DNA of 64,000 nt from JBPOFY01 sp051252415. GTDB lineage: Bacteria; Verrucomicrobiota; Verrucomicrobiia; Opitutales; Coraliomargaritaceae. A program made the position numbers and the translations under genes. A model generated the notes under the pieces. That model did not search any database and had not been told where the DNA came from. It worked only from the letters and a program-made list of their open reading frames with translations. Every line of letters begins with the position of its first letter. The first letter of the stretch is position 1. The stretch lies in contig JBPOGA010000007.1 in assembly GCA_051252415.1 (NCBI GenBank), positions 62,001-126,000 on the forward strand. The letters are read 5' to 3'. Below, piece by piece: positions 18,096-26,883 of this stretch.

Positions 18096-18986
18096 TTATT
18101 CTTCTGTGGTGCGTTTTTTGTAAGTCTCAGCGCCGTCCCATGCTTCTTTCAAAGTGATGAATTCGGTTTCAAAGTGCTCCGTGAGTAAGCCTTCCTTGCG
18201 AAGTGCTATTACCGCCTGCTTAAATGCTTTCTTTGATGTGTCGAAAGTATCACGTATGGCTTGAGGATCACTTTTATCATTGAAGGGAAGACTGCCGCCA
18301 GCCTCCTTTAATTTTTCTAATATTTGTTGGGAAAGTGGGGCGACGCGTATGTGGCCAGATAGGTCGCGGCGTAGGTCGATCTTGCCGCTACTATGCACTT
18401 GCTTGATGTAGCCGGTGAATTGATCACCTGGTTCTAACTGATCAGAAGTTTCTTCGTAGTAGAGGAGTCCTCGGTGTTGCTTGTCGACGATCGCCTTATA
18501 GCCTAATGGTGAATGGTCGTAGATTAATACCTGGACTGGGTCGTTGGGGTTATATTCCGGTTTTGTTTCCGAGAGATGGCGATGTAAACGACAAGACGCG
18601 ACAATACGGTTGGTGTGCTCATCCACATAGACAGCTACAATAGCGCCATCACCTTCTTGGAAGCTCCATTCACCTTGCTCACGAAAGGGGAGCAGTAGAT
18701 CTTTTTGAAGGCCCCAATCAAGAAAGACGCCGACATTTGGATTCACACTGATGACTTCAAGGTAGGCAAATTCACCAGCTTGAACGTAGGGCTTCTCGGT
18801 AGTGGCGACTAGGCGATCTTCAGAGTCATTATAAACGAAGACTTCAACCTCGTCACCAATGTCCATGTCTTCTGTGACATAGGCATTTGGTAAGAGGATT
18901 TTCTCATCTGGTTTAGCGTCTAGATATAGACCGTGATCAGAGCGCTCGATAATGAGCAGTGTGTTGTAGCGACCGTTGGCAACCAT
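18096..18986 (-). CDS. CvfB/YitL-like S1 RNA-binding protein
   Basis: A 296-residue protein of the CvfB (YitL) family. It has several S1-like OB modules (residues about 1-65, 70-135, 150-215; GVFLDWGLQKDLLLPF is the diagnostic second-module motif) and a C-terminal winged-helix (about 225-285, SLPFNDKSDPQAIRDTF). Family members bind RNA and influence virulence or stress gene expression in Firmicutes; the role here is not known. The start ATG at 18986 lacks an SD. It is followed on the same strand by MITE-like sequence and preceded by a small hypothetical gene. Confidence 0.82.
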   Translation of the reverse strand: MVANGRYNTLLIIERSDHGLYLDAKPDEKILLPNAYVTEDMDIGDEVEVFVYNDSEDRLVATTEKPYVQAGEFAYLEVISVNPNVGVFLDWGLQKDLLLPFREQGEWSFQEGDGAIVAVYVDEHTNRIVASCRLHRHLSETKPEYNPNDPVQVLIYDHSPLGYKAIVDKQHRGLLYYEETSDQLEPGDQFTGYIKQVHSSGKIDLRRDLSGHIRVAPLSQQILEKLKEAGGSLPFNDKSDPQAIRDTFDTSKKAFKQAVIALRKEGLLTEHFETEFITLKEAWDGAETYKKRTTEE

Positions 18987-19009
18987 TCGAAGTGTAGTGG
19001 GATGAACGC

Positions 19010-19369
19010 TTAGGCGCTTTTAAAAGAGTATGAGCGAGCAGGAGAATCCTCGTTAATTTCGAGGCGATCCTTATTCAGTGGCAGTGTCAAAACGACAGTT
19101 GATTTGTCGTCTGCTTTGCCAGTGTAAGTTGTCTGTCCGAGCCAAGGGCTCTTCTTTTCCATGAAACGGTAGCCCTTGCCTTCCAGGTCACTACCAAGTG
19201 CACGAATTTTTGAGCTGGGAGTATTACTACCAGTGAATTCAATGATGAGGTGCCCATGCTCGCCTTTGTCTTCATCGAGGCGACAGTCTACATCGGGTGT
19301 ATGTTTTTGGACAATTACCAATAATTTGGCGGCCTTTTCGAGGCGATGGCGTAAACTACGAGATTTCAT
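19010..19369 (-). CDS. Hypothetical protein
   Basis: A 119-residue basic protein that I do not recognise. It begins with an arginine/lysine-rich helix (MKSRSLRHRLEKAAKLL), then alternating beta-like segments (HLIIEFTGSN, STVVLTLPLN) and an acidic stretch. No signal peptide, membrane segment or catalytic motif is visible. It starts with ATG at 19369 and ends 23 bases before the cvfB-like gene on the same strand, so the two may be co-transcribed. A nucleic-acid-associated or accessory role to the S1 protein is possible but not shown. Confidence 0.55.
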   Translation of the reverse strand: MKSRSLRHRLEKAAKLLVIVQKHTPDVDCRLDEDKGEHGHLIIEFTGSNTPSSKIRALGSDLEGKGYRFMEKKSPWLGQTTYTGKADDKSTVVLTLPLNKDRLEINEDSPARSYSFKSA

Positions 19370-19528
19370 GCATTAATCTATACATAGGTAGTCATCATAT
19401 ATCAAGATTCGCCTTACAGTTTAATTGTCAGTTCATTTTATAAATTCACGTGGTTTTGTCCACTTGATGTTTCTATGTGCATTCGGGCATGAACTGCTCC
19501 GTCGAATGGCGTGCATGGAAGCGCGTCG

Positions 19529-20431
19529 CTACCTACCACAGAGACGATTCACCGCGGCTTCAGTCGGTATGGCCGATCGTGCGCCAGCTTTCAGACAAGT
19601 GAGGGCACCGGTAGCACAAGCGCGACGGATATTCTCAGTATTAGAAAGTTCTTGGGCAATACCTAGCGCGAAGGCTCCATGAAAAGCATCTCCAGCACCA
19701 TTGGTATCGACTGCTTCGATGTCGAATGCAGGTGTGTGATTCTGTCCGTATTCGTCTTGCCAATACACTCCATTCGCGCCCCATGTGACCGCGATAAAAG
19801 GGGCGGCGCCATCGAGGTATGCGAGGGCAGAGCGTGGGTCACTTTCGCCGGAGAATTCGCGGGCGAACTTTTCGGAAGTGACCAAGTAGTCAACTTTGTT
19901 ATAGAGCAGTTGCGTGCCATCGTTCACTGACCCAGCATCGAGCACAGTTTGGATGCCCAGGTGCCGAGCTTGATCGATTAAGTTTAAGGAAAGCAATGGC
20001 TGGTGTCCGTCGACGAGCAATACCTTAGCGGGATACTGCGATAGCGAAATTGCGTCCTCAGGTGTAATGGCGCTAGCTGCTCGGTAATCGATGATGGAAC
20101 GTGCGCCGTCTGGCTTTGTGATCACTGCAGCAATCGGCGTCGGTGCCTCTCCGCGATAAATGCCACTGACTTGCACACCTTCGTTTTGTAATTCCTGAAT
20201 ATGACTATCGCCGAAGGCATCCTCACCAAGGTAACCGCAGAACCGTGCTGTGCCGCCAAGTCGTGCGACTGTAACAGCCGCATTAGATGCTGGACCGCCA
20301 CCGCAGGTTTGTAGGCTGGTTGCCCGCATTTTTTCGTCGGGGCCTGGGTGGTGTAGACCTGTGAAGTTTAAATCAACACAGGCATAGCCTACACACAACA
20401 CATCGACAGGGATGGGCGTGTGTGTGGCCAT
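19529..20431 (-). CDS. PfkB-family carbohydrate kinase (YihV-like)
   Basis: A 300-residue ribokinase-fold sugar kinase. N-terminal CVGYACVDLNF, TCGGGPASNAAVTVARLG (sugar-binding glycine motif near residues 43-60), and the catalytic NGAGDAFHGAFA near residues 246-257 are all present. The overall pattern resembles sulfofructose kinase YihV or related small PfkB enzymes; the substrate cannot be assigned. It lies 19 bases downstream of cysJ on the same strand, so co-transcription with sulfite reductase is possible. No sulfoquinovose genes are nearby, so a general sugar kinase is as likely. Confidence 0.8.
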   Translation of the reverse strand: MATHTPIPVDVLCVGYACVDLNFTGLHHPGPDEKMRATSLQTCGGGPASNAAVTVARLGGTARFCGYLGEDAFGDSHIQELQNEGVQVSGIYRGEAPTPIAAVITKPDGARSIIDYRAASAITPEDAISLSQYPAKVLLVDGHQPLLSLNLIDQARHLGIQTVLDAGSVNDGTQLLYNKVDYLVTSEKFAREFSGESDPRSALAYLDGAAPFIAVTWGANGVYWQDEYGQNHTPAFDIEAVDTNGAGDAFHGAFALGIAQELSNTENIRRACATGALTCLKAGARSAIPTEAAVNRLCGR

Positions 20432-20450
20432 AGCAATTATTACGCGGGTA

Positions 20451-22253
20451 TTAGTAGACGTCGCGTAGGTAACGCTTGTCAGTCTTAAGCTGTTTAACGA
20501 AAGCGGCCGCGTCTTCCTTACTCATGCCGCCTTCTGTTTCAATAATATCATGAAGCGCGACATCAACATCCGTTGCCATACGGCTGGCATCACCACAGAC
20601 ATAGAAGGACGCGCCTTCTTGAATCCATGCGTAAAGTTCCTTCGCGTTTTCACGCATGCGATCTTGCACGTAGATTTTTTCCTTTTGATCGCGAGAGAAG
20701 GCGACGTCTAATTTGGTTAAGACACCATCTTCGAGGTAGTCTTGCCACTCAGTTTGATAGAGGAAGTCAGTCAGATAATGCTGGTCGCCAAAGAAGAGCC
20801 AGTTTTTGCCCTTAGCCTCGATGGCTTTGCGTTCTTCAACAAATGCACGGAAGGGGGCGATACCTGTGCCAGGTCCAACCATGATTATCGGTGTGTCTGG
20901 ATTTGCAGGCACTTTGAAATGCTTATTCTTGGTGACGAAGATCTCAGCTTTACCGCCTTCTTCGATACGATCTGCTAGATATGTCGAGCAGACGCCTTTT
21001 CGTTTACGACCATGTGCATCGTAACGAACGACAGCCACCGTGAGGTGCACTTCATCTGGGTGTGCCTTCGGGCTGGACGCGATCGAGTAAAGGCGTGGTG
21101 GTAGCTTGCGCATAATACCAACGAGCGCGTCTGCAGTGATTTCCTTAGCAGGGAATTCTTGTAAGACGTCTATGATTTCACGACCGTAAAGATACGACTG
21201 GAGTGCTGCCTTGTTCTCTGGATCAAGCAAATCAGCAAGCTTGGCATCATTAGCAATCTCGTTGTAGCGCTTCAGCACTGGAAGAGAAATTGCAGTAATG
21301 TCGAGTTGGCTGGTGAGTGCCTCCTTTAGCGTGTAGTCTTGTTCTTTGATGAGCACGGGGGCCTCTGGATCTAGGTTCGTGCTCTTGATGATCTCATTAA
21401 CTACGTCTTCTGCATTGTGCGGGATCACTGCGAGCGCATCGCCAGCTTCGTATTCGAGGCCTGAGCCTTCGAGGTCGAATTCAAGGTGGATCGTTTCCTT
21501 GGCAGAACCTGCCCCGTTAAGGGACACGCGTTCTGTAAGTTCAGAAGGGAAAGGGTTCTTGCGCGAGTAGGCGACTACCGTAGTCGAGGCAGTCGCAACA
21601 GGTGCGGCAGCGCTTGCGGCTGGTTTAGCTAAAGCAGATAAAGCTGCGAGGGCCTCCTTTTGCCATTTAGCATAAGCATCGTCATAGTCGACATCACAAT
21701 CGACACGATCGAGGATGCGCTTTGCGCCGAGTGCTTCGAGCCGAGTGTCGAAGTCTCTGCCCATCTTGCAAAAATGCTCGTAACTGGTGTCGCCAAGACC
21801 GAGCACGGCAAAGCGGGCCTTCTCAAGCTTTGGTGCTTTGTCGCTCATGAATGCTTCGTAGAAATCGACTGCGCCTTCTGGTGGATCGCCTTCGCCCCAT
21901 GTGCTGACTATCACGAGGAGGTTTTCAACGTCTTTCAGCTTGGCAGGCTTGATATCACCCATACTGACAGCTTTCGCTTTAAAACCATTGTTATTAGCAG
22001 CTTTAACGGTTTGATCCGCAAGCGCCTCAGAATTCCCAGACTCGGTGCCGAAGAGCACAGTTAACTGTGGTGCAGCAACAGGTGCGGCGGCCACAGCGGC
22101 GGCACCACCTTTACCAGCGCGGAACCCGCTGATGAAACCCTCAAGCCATGTTAATTGGTCTGGCTGGAGACTAGGTAGGAAATTGTTGAGCCACTGCACT
22201 TGATCTGGCGCGAGTGGGGCGGTGTTCGGGACGACTGGGTCTGTATTGCTCAT
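20451..22253 (-). CDS. cysJ: Sulfite reductase [NADPH] flavoprotein alpha subunit
   Basis: A 600-residue diflavin reductase. Order of domains: N-terminal flavodoxin (about residues 65-205; FGTESGNSEALAD, STWGEGDPPEG, GLGDTSYEHFC), FAD-binding connecting domain (RLYSIASS near residue 390), and NADPH-binding domain (GPGTGIAPFRAFVEER, FFGDQHYLTDFLY, YVCGDASRMATDV). The C-terminal aromatic YLRDVY stacks on the flavin. It passes electrons from NADPH to CysI for reduction of sulfite to sulfide. It is divergent from cysI with a 197-base shared promoter region. Confidence 0.96.
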   Translation of the reverse strand: MSNTDPVVPNTAPLAPDQVQWLNNFLPSLQPDQLTWLEGFISGFRAGKGGAAAVAAAPVAAPQLTVLFGTESGNSEALADQTVKAANNNGFKAKAVSMGDIKPAKLKDVENLLVIVSTWGEGDPPEGAVDFYEAFMSDKAPKLEKARFAVLGLGDTSYEHFCKMGRDFDTRLEALGAKRILDRVDCDVDYDDAYAKWQKEALAALSALAKPAASAAAPVATASTTVVAYSRKNPFPSELTERVSLNGAGSAKETIHLEFDLEGSGLEYEAGDALAVIPHNAEDVVNEIIKSTNLDPEAPVLIKEQDYTLKEALTSQLDITAISLPVLKRYNEIANDAKLADLLDPENKAALQSYLYGREIIDVLQEFPAKEITADALVGIMRKLPPRLYSIASSPKAHPDEVHLTVAVVRYDAHGRKRKGVCSTYLADRIEEGGKAEIFVTKNKHFKVPANPDTPIIMVGPGTGIAPFRAFVEERKAIEAKGKNWLFFGDQHYLTDFLYQTEWQDYLEDGVLTKLDVAFSRDQKEKIYVQDRMRENAKELYAWIQEGASFYVCGDASRMATDVDVALHDIIETEGGMSKEDAAAFVKQLKTDKRYLRDVY

Positions 22254-22321
22254 GATGCCTCTGCTGTAAAAAGGGCTGTATCAAACCAGTGAATGCTTAA
22301 AATGCTAGCCTGAATTGACTT

Positions 22322-22360
22322 TTTAGTTTCTTTTTATTAGTTCTTGAGTTATAAACTAAA
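22322..22360. promoter_or_regulatory. Inverted repeat in the cysJ-cysI divergent region
   Basis: A perfect 8-bp inverted repeat (TTTAGTTT at 22322-22329, AAACTAAA at 22353-22360, spacer 23 bases) lies between the divergent starts. Its place fits an operator for a sulfur-starvation regulator, but no such regulator is seen in the window and the AT-rich repeat could be chance. Confidence 0.3.
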
Positions 22361-22450
22361 GAAAAGGGCCGTATTGCAAACATAATTACTCGAAAACAGT
22401 GGTATTCATGTTTGCGCCACACCTGAGAACACATTTATTTCATCCGACTT

Positions 22451-24202
22451 ATGATATCCGAGAACGAAGCCGCACCCAAATTGCACAAGAATGAGGGCAT
22501 TAAAACACGTAGTAATTATCTACGTGGCACGATCCTAGAAGGACTTGCTGATGTTTCCACGGGCTCTATCGCAGCTGACGACCAGCAGTTGACTAAATTT
22601 CACGGCCTTTACCAGCAAGATGACCGTGATGTGCGCAGCCAGCGTCGCAAGCACAAGCTCGACAAGGCGTATTCCTTTTTGGCGCGCATTTGCCTTCCTG
22701 GCGGTATTTGCACCCCAGAGCAGTGGATGGTCGTGGACGAGCTCGCTAACTATTGCGCTTTTAACACATTGAAGCTAACAACACGTCAGGCGTTCCAGCT
22801 ACACGGTATTCTTAAAGGAAACCTCAAGGATGTGATCAGTTCGTGTAACGAAGTCGCGATGACGACACTTGCTGCCTGCGGCGATGTGAATCGGAATGTG
22901 ATGTGCAATCCGAACCCGTTTGCTTCTGATGTGCATGCTGAAGTGCAAAAGATCGCTGATGAGATCGATGCACACCTAAAACCGCAAACACCTGCATTCT
23001 CTGAAATGTGGTTGGACGGTAAGCCGATCAAGTTGTCTGTGCCACAAGCTGCAGAGCGCTCGAAGGATTGTAAAGGCGACGATATTGAACCGCTCTACGG
23101 TAAAACCTACCTGCCACGTAAATTTAAAATCGCAGTAGCGGTTCCGCCATACAATGACGTTGATATTTTTGCGAACTGCCTCGGCTTTATCGCAATTATT
23201 GAGGACGGCAAGCTGCTCGGCTTTAACGTAACAGTTGGTGGCGGTATGGGCATGACGCATGGTAATGAGAAGACATTCCCGCGTCTTGCAGATGTGCTCG
23301 CATTTTGCACACCTGATCAAGCGGTCGCAGTAGCAGAAAAAATCGTAACGATTCAGCGCGACAATGGTAACCGTGTGGAACGTGCAAATGCGCGTTTCAA
23401 ATATACAGTTGAGCGCCTCGGCAAGGATTGGATTCGCGAAGAACTTGAAAGCCGTCTTGGTTATAAACTCGAAGATGCCCGTGACTATAAATTCACCAGC
23501 ACATGCGATCGCTACGGTTGGGTCGAAGGCACAAACGGCAAATGGAACCTTGGACTCTTCATCGAAGGTGGACGTATTGTAGATACTGAAGGTAGCACTC
23601 TAAAGACTGGTATGCTAGAAATCGCGAAAATCCATAAGGGTGATTTCCGTCTTACTGGTAATCAAAATTTAATCATTGGTAATGTAGCCGCAGAAGACAA
23701 AGCGGAGATAGATGCGCTCTGCGAGCAACATGGTCTCGATGCTTACAAGAAGGCTTCTGGTATGCGCCGTAGTCAGATTGCTTGTGTGGCGCTCCCAACT
23801 TGCGGATTGGCACTGGCTGAATCTGAGCGCTACCTGCCAACCCTAGTGACTGACCTCGACGTTATTCTCGAAGAAGCCGGTCTACAAAACGACGAAATCA
23901 TCATTCGTTCCACTGGCTGCCCAAATGGTTGTGGTCGTCCATATCTTGGTGAGATCGGTCTCGTTGGTAAAGTTCCAGGTAAGTATAATCTCTACCTCGG
24001 TGCTGGCTTCGATGGTGAACGTCTAAACAAGCTCTACAAGACATCAGTAACACACCAAGAAATTATTGATGCACTCAGGCCGATCCTACTCGACTACGCG
24101 AAAACTCGTAACGAAGGAGAGCGATTCGGTGATTTCACGATTCGCAAAAATTACGTCAAAGCGACCACAGCTGGAAATAATTTCCACGCTAATATAGGAT
24201 AG
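22451..24202 (+). CDS. cysI: Assimilatory sulfite reductase hemoprotein beta subunit
   Basis: A 583-residue siroheme/[4Fe-4S] reductase; family length is near 570. The cluster and siroheme ligands are C445 and C451 (CVALPTC) plus C490 and C494 (GCPNGC). The two ferredoxin-like half domains are recognised by YQQDDRDVR and LTTRQAFQLHG. It reduces sulfite to sulfide with six electrons from CysJ. The gene diverges from cysJ, giving a complete two-subunit NADPH-sulfite reductase. cysE further on (36.1 kb) supplies O-acetylserine for the next step. Confidence 0.96.
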   Translation: MISENEAAPKLHKNEGIKTRSNYLRGTILEGLADVSTGSIAADDQQLTKFHGLYQQDDRDVRSQRRKHKLDKAYSFLARICLPGGICTPEQWMVVDELANYCAFNTLKLTTRQAFQLHGILKGNLKDVISSCNEVAMTTLAACGDVNRNVMCNPNPFASDVHAEVQKIADEIDAHLKPQTPAFSEMWLDGKPIKLSVPQAAERSKDCKGDDIEPLYGKTYLPRKFKIAVAVPPYNDVDIFANCLGFIAIIEDGKLLGFNVTVGGGMGMTHGNEKTFPRLADVLAFCTPDQAVAVAEKIVTIQRDNGNRVERANARFKYTVERLGKDWIREELESRLGYKLEDARDYKFTSTCDRYGWVEGTNGKWNLGLFIEGGRIVDTEGSTLKTGMLEIAKIHKGDFRLTGNQNLIIGNVAAEDKAEIDALCEQHGLDAYKKASGMRRSQIACVALPTCGLALAESERYLPTLVTDLDVILEEAGLQNDEIIIRSTGCPNGCGRPYLGEIGLVGKVPGKYNLYLGAGFDGERLNKLYKTSVTHQEIIDALRPILLDYAKTRNEGERFGDFTIRKNYVKATTAGNNFHANIG

Positions 24203-24245
24203 CGTCTCAATAATCGTTTTTAGGCATCAACCCTGGAGGTATCTT

Positions 24246-24785
24246 CTATTCTTCAGGGGCGAGCAAAATATCGTCTGCATTGACAGTGACCGTGATTTCT
24301 CGACCTAAAAACTCTAGTAAGATTTGAATTCGTTGAGAGGAGGGGAGTTGGGCAAGCACTTGCCCATTTAACCCTTTTAGTGAGCCAGTGATAAACTCGA
24401 TATTCGCACCTGGCACGATGCTTAGATCGGGTGCTTCTATAATTCCCTCGGGTAGTGATGCTTTTAAATCGGCCACTAGTTCTTCTGGAAGCGCCTTACG
24501 CTCACCTTGATGAACTAATTGGCTAACACCCTGCGTATGGATGACTCGGCGATAATTATCCTTAAGAGAGAACTTAGCAAAAATATAGCCGGGAAACATC
24601 GCTTCGACAAAGCGCTTTTTGCCAGTCCGCGTCTTCTTAACTTGGCTAATCCGTGGACAAAAAACTTCAACGTTTTCAATCTTAGACAAGATAGCTGCAG
24701 CGATATGTTCGCGCTTGGTTTGTGTGCGCAAGCAGAACCACTCAAGCGAGTTGTTGGACTTCGAATTATCGATGTGTGCAGACAT
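24246..24785 (-). CDS. NusG-family transcription antiterminator (NusG/RfaH paralogue)
   Basis: A 179-residue protein with an N-terminal NGN domain (EWFCLRTQTKREHIAA, then VEAMFPGYIFAKFSLKDN near residues 61-78) and a C-terminal KOW motif (PGANIEFITGSLKGLNGQVLA, residues about 123-143). The extended basic linker (KKTRTGKKRF) and monocistronic setting, away from rpl/sec genes, are typical of specialised NusG paralogues (RfaH, LoaP, UpxY) that control long surface or secondary-metabolite operons. It converges on cysI with 43 bases between. Its target operon is not evident; the glycosyltransferase operon is one candidate. Confidence 0.82.
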   Translation of the reverse strand: MSAHIDNSKSNNSLEWFCLRTQTKREHIAAAILSKIENVEVFCPRISQVKKTRTGKKRFVEAMFPGYIFAKFSLKDNYRRVIHTQGVSQLVHQGERKALPEELVADLKASLPEGIIEAPDLSIVPGANIEFITGSLKGLNGQVLAQLPSSQRIQILLEFLGREITVTVNADDILLAPEE

Positions 24786-24926
24786 AGTAGGAACACGCCA
24801 AAGCTAGGTGACTGCCTACTATTTTCAACGGTAAAGAGGTCGCGTCACGGATATATAGATTCGTGAACGCAGCTATCCTAGAATAGACTGTTAAATGTCA
24901 TTTAGCTCGCCCCCGTAGACAGTAGA

Positions 24927-26282
24927 TTAACGGCCACGTCCACCGCCGCCACCGCCGCCACCGCCACGTCGATCACCGCCACGTCCAAAGCCACCACCAT
25001 TGGACTCTTGTAGTGCGGCTTGTTCCTCAGTACTTAATCCTGAAGTGCTGAGGTATTCTTCAAAGCCCTCTGGATCTTCGCTTTTCCAAGTGTATGCGAC
25101 ATTCTGCATCATCCGTGTGCGACCGCGATCATCGAAAATAGACTCTGCCCATGTCATGGCATTCGCAGGGTCTTCACGCGCGGCTCGCATTGTGTAAGTT
25201 GCAACGGCGCGGTCTAAGTCGCCAGAAGCTGGAAGGGAATTTAACCATTCTGCAGAGGCGTTTAAATCGTATCTTGCCCACTCATCTATGATAGAGCCAG
25301 CAGCTCTAGCTACGGTAGGGTCTTCTACATCTAAATTGCTTAACCATGCAGCGGCTGCACTGGGATCGTGCTCTGCCCATTCATTGACTAAGGAGGCCTT
25401 TAGATTCGTTGATGCTGAATCACCGAGTGAAGTGATATAAGATGCGGCGCCTTGAGGATCATAGCGCGCCCATTCGTTGACGAGTTCGCGAACCAAAACT
25501 TCTTTTGCGTCGGATCCATCTTCAAGTAATGCAATCGCCAATTTCGCTTCTTCTAAGTTACCTTGACGCACTTGAGTTTCAATCACTTCCGCCATCAATT
25601 CTTGGCGCATACGTTGTTCACCTCTTGTTTCAGCTGGCAAAGACTGTGCGGCGGTGAGTGCCGCGTTTGGATTCAATGCAGCGTAGCCTCTGAAAATCGC
25701 ACGCATTTGAGCGGCCTTGGTATTTTGAGATTCATCTGCTAGCGCAGTTTGAGCCCAATTCAAAGCTTTTACCGGATCATTCTTTGCCCAGACCTCTAGG
25801 ATCGCTGCTTTCGCTCTTTCTACATCACGAATTGAGCCAATGTTTGCAGTTAATGCATAAGCTTCTTCTGGTTGTGATTGAGCCAATTGCTCCAGTAGGG
25901 CAGTGACCATTCTGGAGCGACCAGGGTCCGACATCGGCAAGGCGAGTGCTTCTGCGATGAAGCTACGTGCTTGTGACGCTGACAAACTATTAATGTTGGC
26001 GATGGCATCAGCGAGAGTGACCTCACCACCATTAAAATAATCGCTCAATACGCTAGCCGCAACCGCTTCCATCTCTGAATTGGTTCCATCTGCTAGTAAT
26101 GTATCGTCGCCATCGTTTAGATTGTGACTCTTAGATGCGGTGCTGCGACTGTTGTCCGACTGTTTGCCGGAATTTGCTGTCGATTGCGTCGCTTCTTGAT
26201 TGTTTTGGCCAAGGTAAAAGGCCAAGCCAAGGCTGGCTGACCATACGAGAACACCTGAGAGTATATATGATGATGGTTTCAT
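24927..26282 (-). CDS. Secreted/anchored repeat protein with glycine-rich tail
   Basis: A 451-residue protein from the ATG at 26282, chosen because a signal/anchor (ILSGVLVWSASLGLAFYLG) follows at once; the longer frame would overlap the YkuD-like gene. The body is a series of helical repeats of about 30-35 residues with the consensus WAxxDPxAAxxW (for example NEWARYDPQGAASYI, NEWAEHDPSAAAAWL, DEWARYDLNASAEWL), resembling TPR/HEAT-like scaffolds. The last 25 residues are a glycine/arginine tail. No catalytic motif was found. A periplasmic scaffold role is inferred; specific function is unknown. Confidence 0.65.
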   Translation of the reverse strand: MKPSSYILSGVLVWSASLGLAFYLGQNNQEATQSTANSGKQSDNSRSTASKSHNLNDGDDTLLADGTNSEMEAVAASVLSDYFNGGEVTLADAIANINSLSASQARSFIAEALALPMSDPGRSRMVTALLEQLAQSQPEEAYALTANIGSIRDVERAKAAILEVWAKNDPVKALNWAQTALADESQNTKAAQMRAIFRGYAALNPNAALTAAQSLPAETRGEQRMRQELMAEVIETQVRQGNLEEAKLAIALLEDGSDAKEVLVRELVNEWARYDPQGAASYITSLGDSASTNLKASLVNEWAEHDPSAAAAWLSNLDVEDPTVARAAGSIIDEWARYDLNASAEWLNSLPASGDLDRAVATYTMRAAREDPANAMTWAESIFDDRGRTRMMQNVAYTWKSEDPEGFEEYLSTSGLSTEEQAALQESNGGGFGRGGDRRGGGGGGGGGRGR

Positions 26283-26331
26283 GGGATTAGTATCAGTAGG
26301 GGCTATCGACTGAGAATGTAGAAAGTTTCGC

Positions 26332-26883
26332 CTAATTTTCAATTATTTCGAATAAATCGCCAGAAGTCGCTATTTCAAACAGTTCAACGACCTCTGCGTT
26401 GAGCATTTCTATGCAACCACCACTAAACGGCTCTCCTATACGGTTTTCATGGTTTGTGCCATGAATATAGACATAGCGATCATAAGTGTCACAGCCCGAG
26501 CCAGAATTTTTACCCAATTCTAAACCGCGTAGGCGAATGATACGTGTCGTAATCAGATTCTGTTCCTGTTCTTCGGCAGTATACTCTGTAAAAAGTCTAC
26601 CAGTGGGAATTCGCCCCTTAAATACCATTCCCTTAGGCTGATCGGCACCGATGAAGTCTGCCAACTCATGTAAACCAGTTGGCGTGCCATACGAATCAGC
26701 CAAACAGGAGGGCGGATTCTTAGAAGTCGAAATCTTGAAAATGCGTCGAATTGTGCCATCTTCAATGACAGCTAATTCCTGTTCACGGATCGAAACGATC
26801 AGTAAACGATTTGTAGGCGTGATTGACAAGGCCTCGCAGCGTTGTTTTACACGTCCGTTTTCCTTAATAAAATCAAATGGCAT
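26332..26883 (-). CDS. L,D-transpeptidase (YkuD)-like protein with altered active-site motif
   Basis: A 183-residue YkuD-fold protein. LLIVSIREQELAVIEDG opens the fold, then GTPTGLHEL, HGTN (H141) and SGGCIEM with the candidate nucleophile C157. Active L,D-transpeptidases have S/T-HGC-R/N-M, so His is replaced by Gly and Arg by Glu here, although C157 and H141 remain. No signal peptide is visible at this start. The start ATG (26883) overlaps the divergent asd start by seven bases, so either the real start is downstream or the genes share a tiny promoter. It may act on peptidoglycan cross-links or be catalytically weak. Confidence 0.7.
   Translation of the reverse strand: MPFDFIKENGRVKQRCEALSITPTNRLLIVSIREQELAVIEDGTIRRIFKISTSKNPPSCLADSYGTPTGLHELADFIGADQPKGMVFKGRIPTGRLFTEYTAEEQEQNLITTRIIRLRGLELGKNSGSGCDTYDRYVYIHGTNHENRIGEPFSGGCIEMLNAEVVELFEIATSGDLFEIIEN

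Noticed and set aside
22254..22450. A sulfur-related riboswitch (SAM type) between cysJ and cysI
   Set aside because: I looked for a SAM-riboswitch-like multi-helix core and found only an 8-bp inverted repeat with AT-rich arms.
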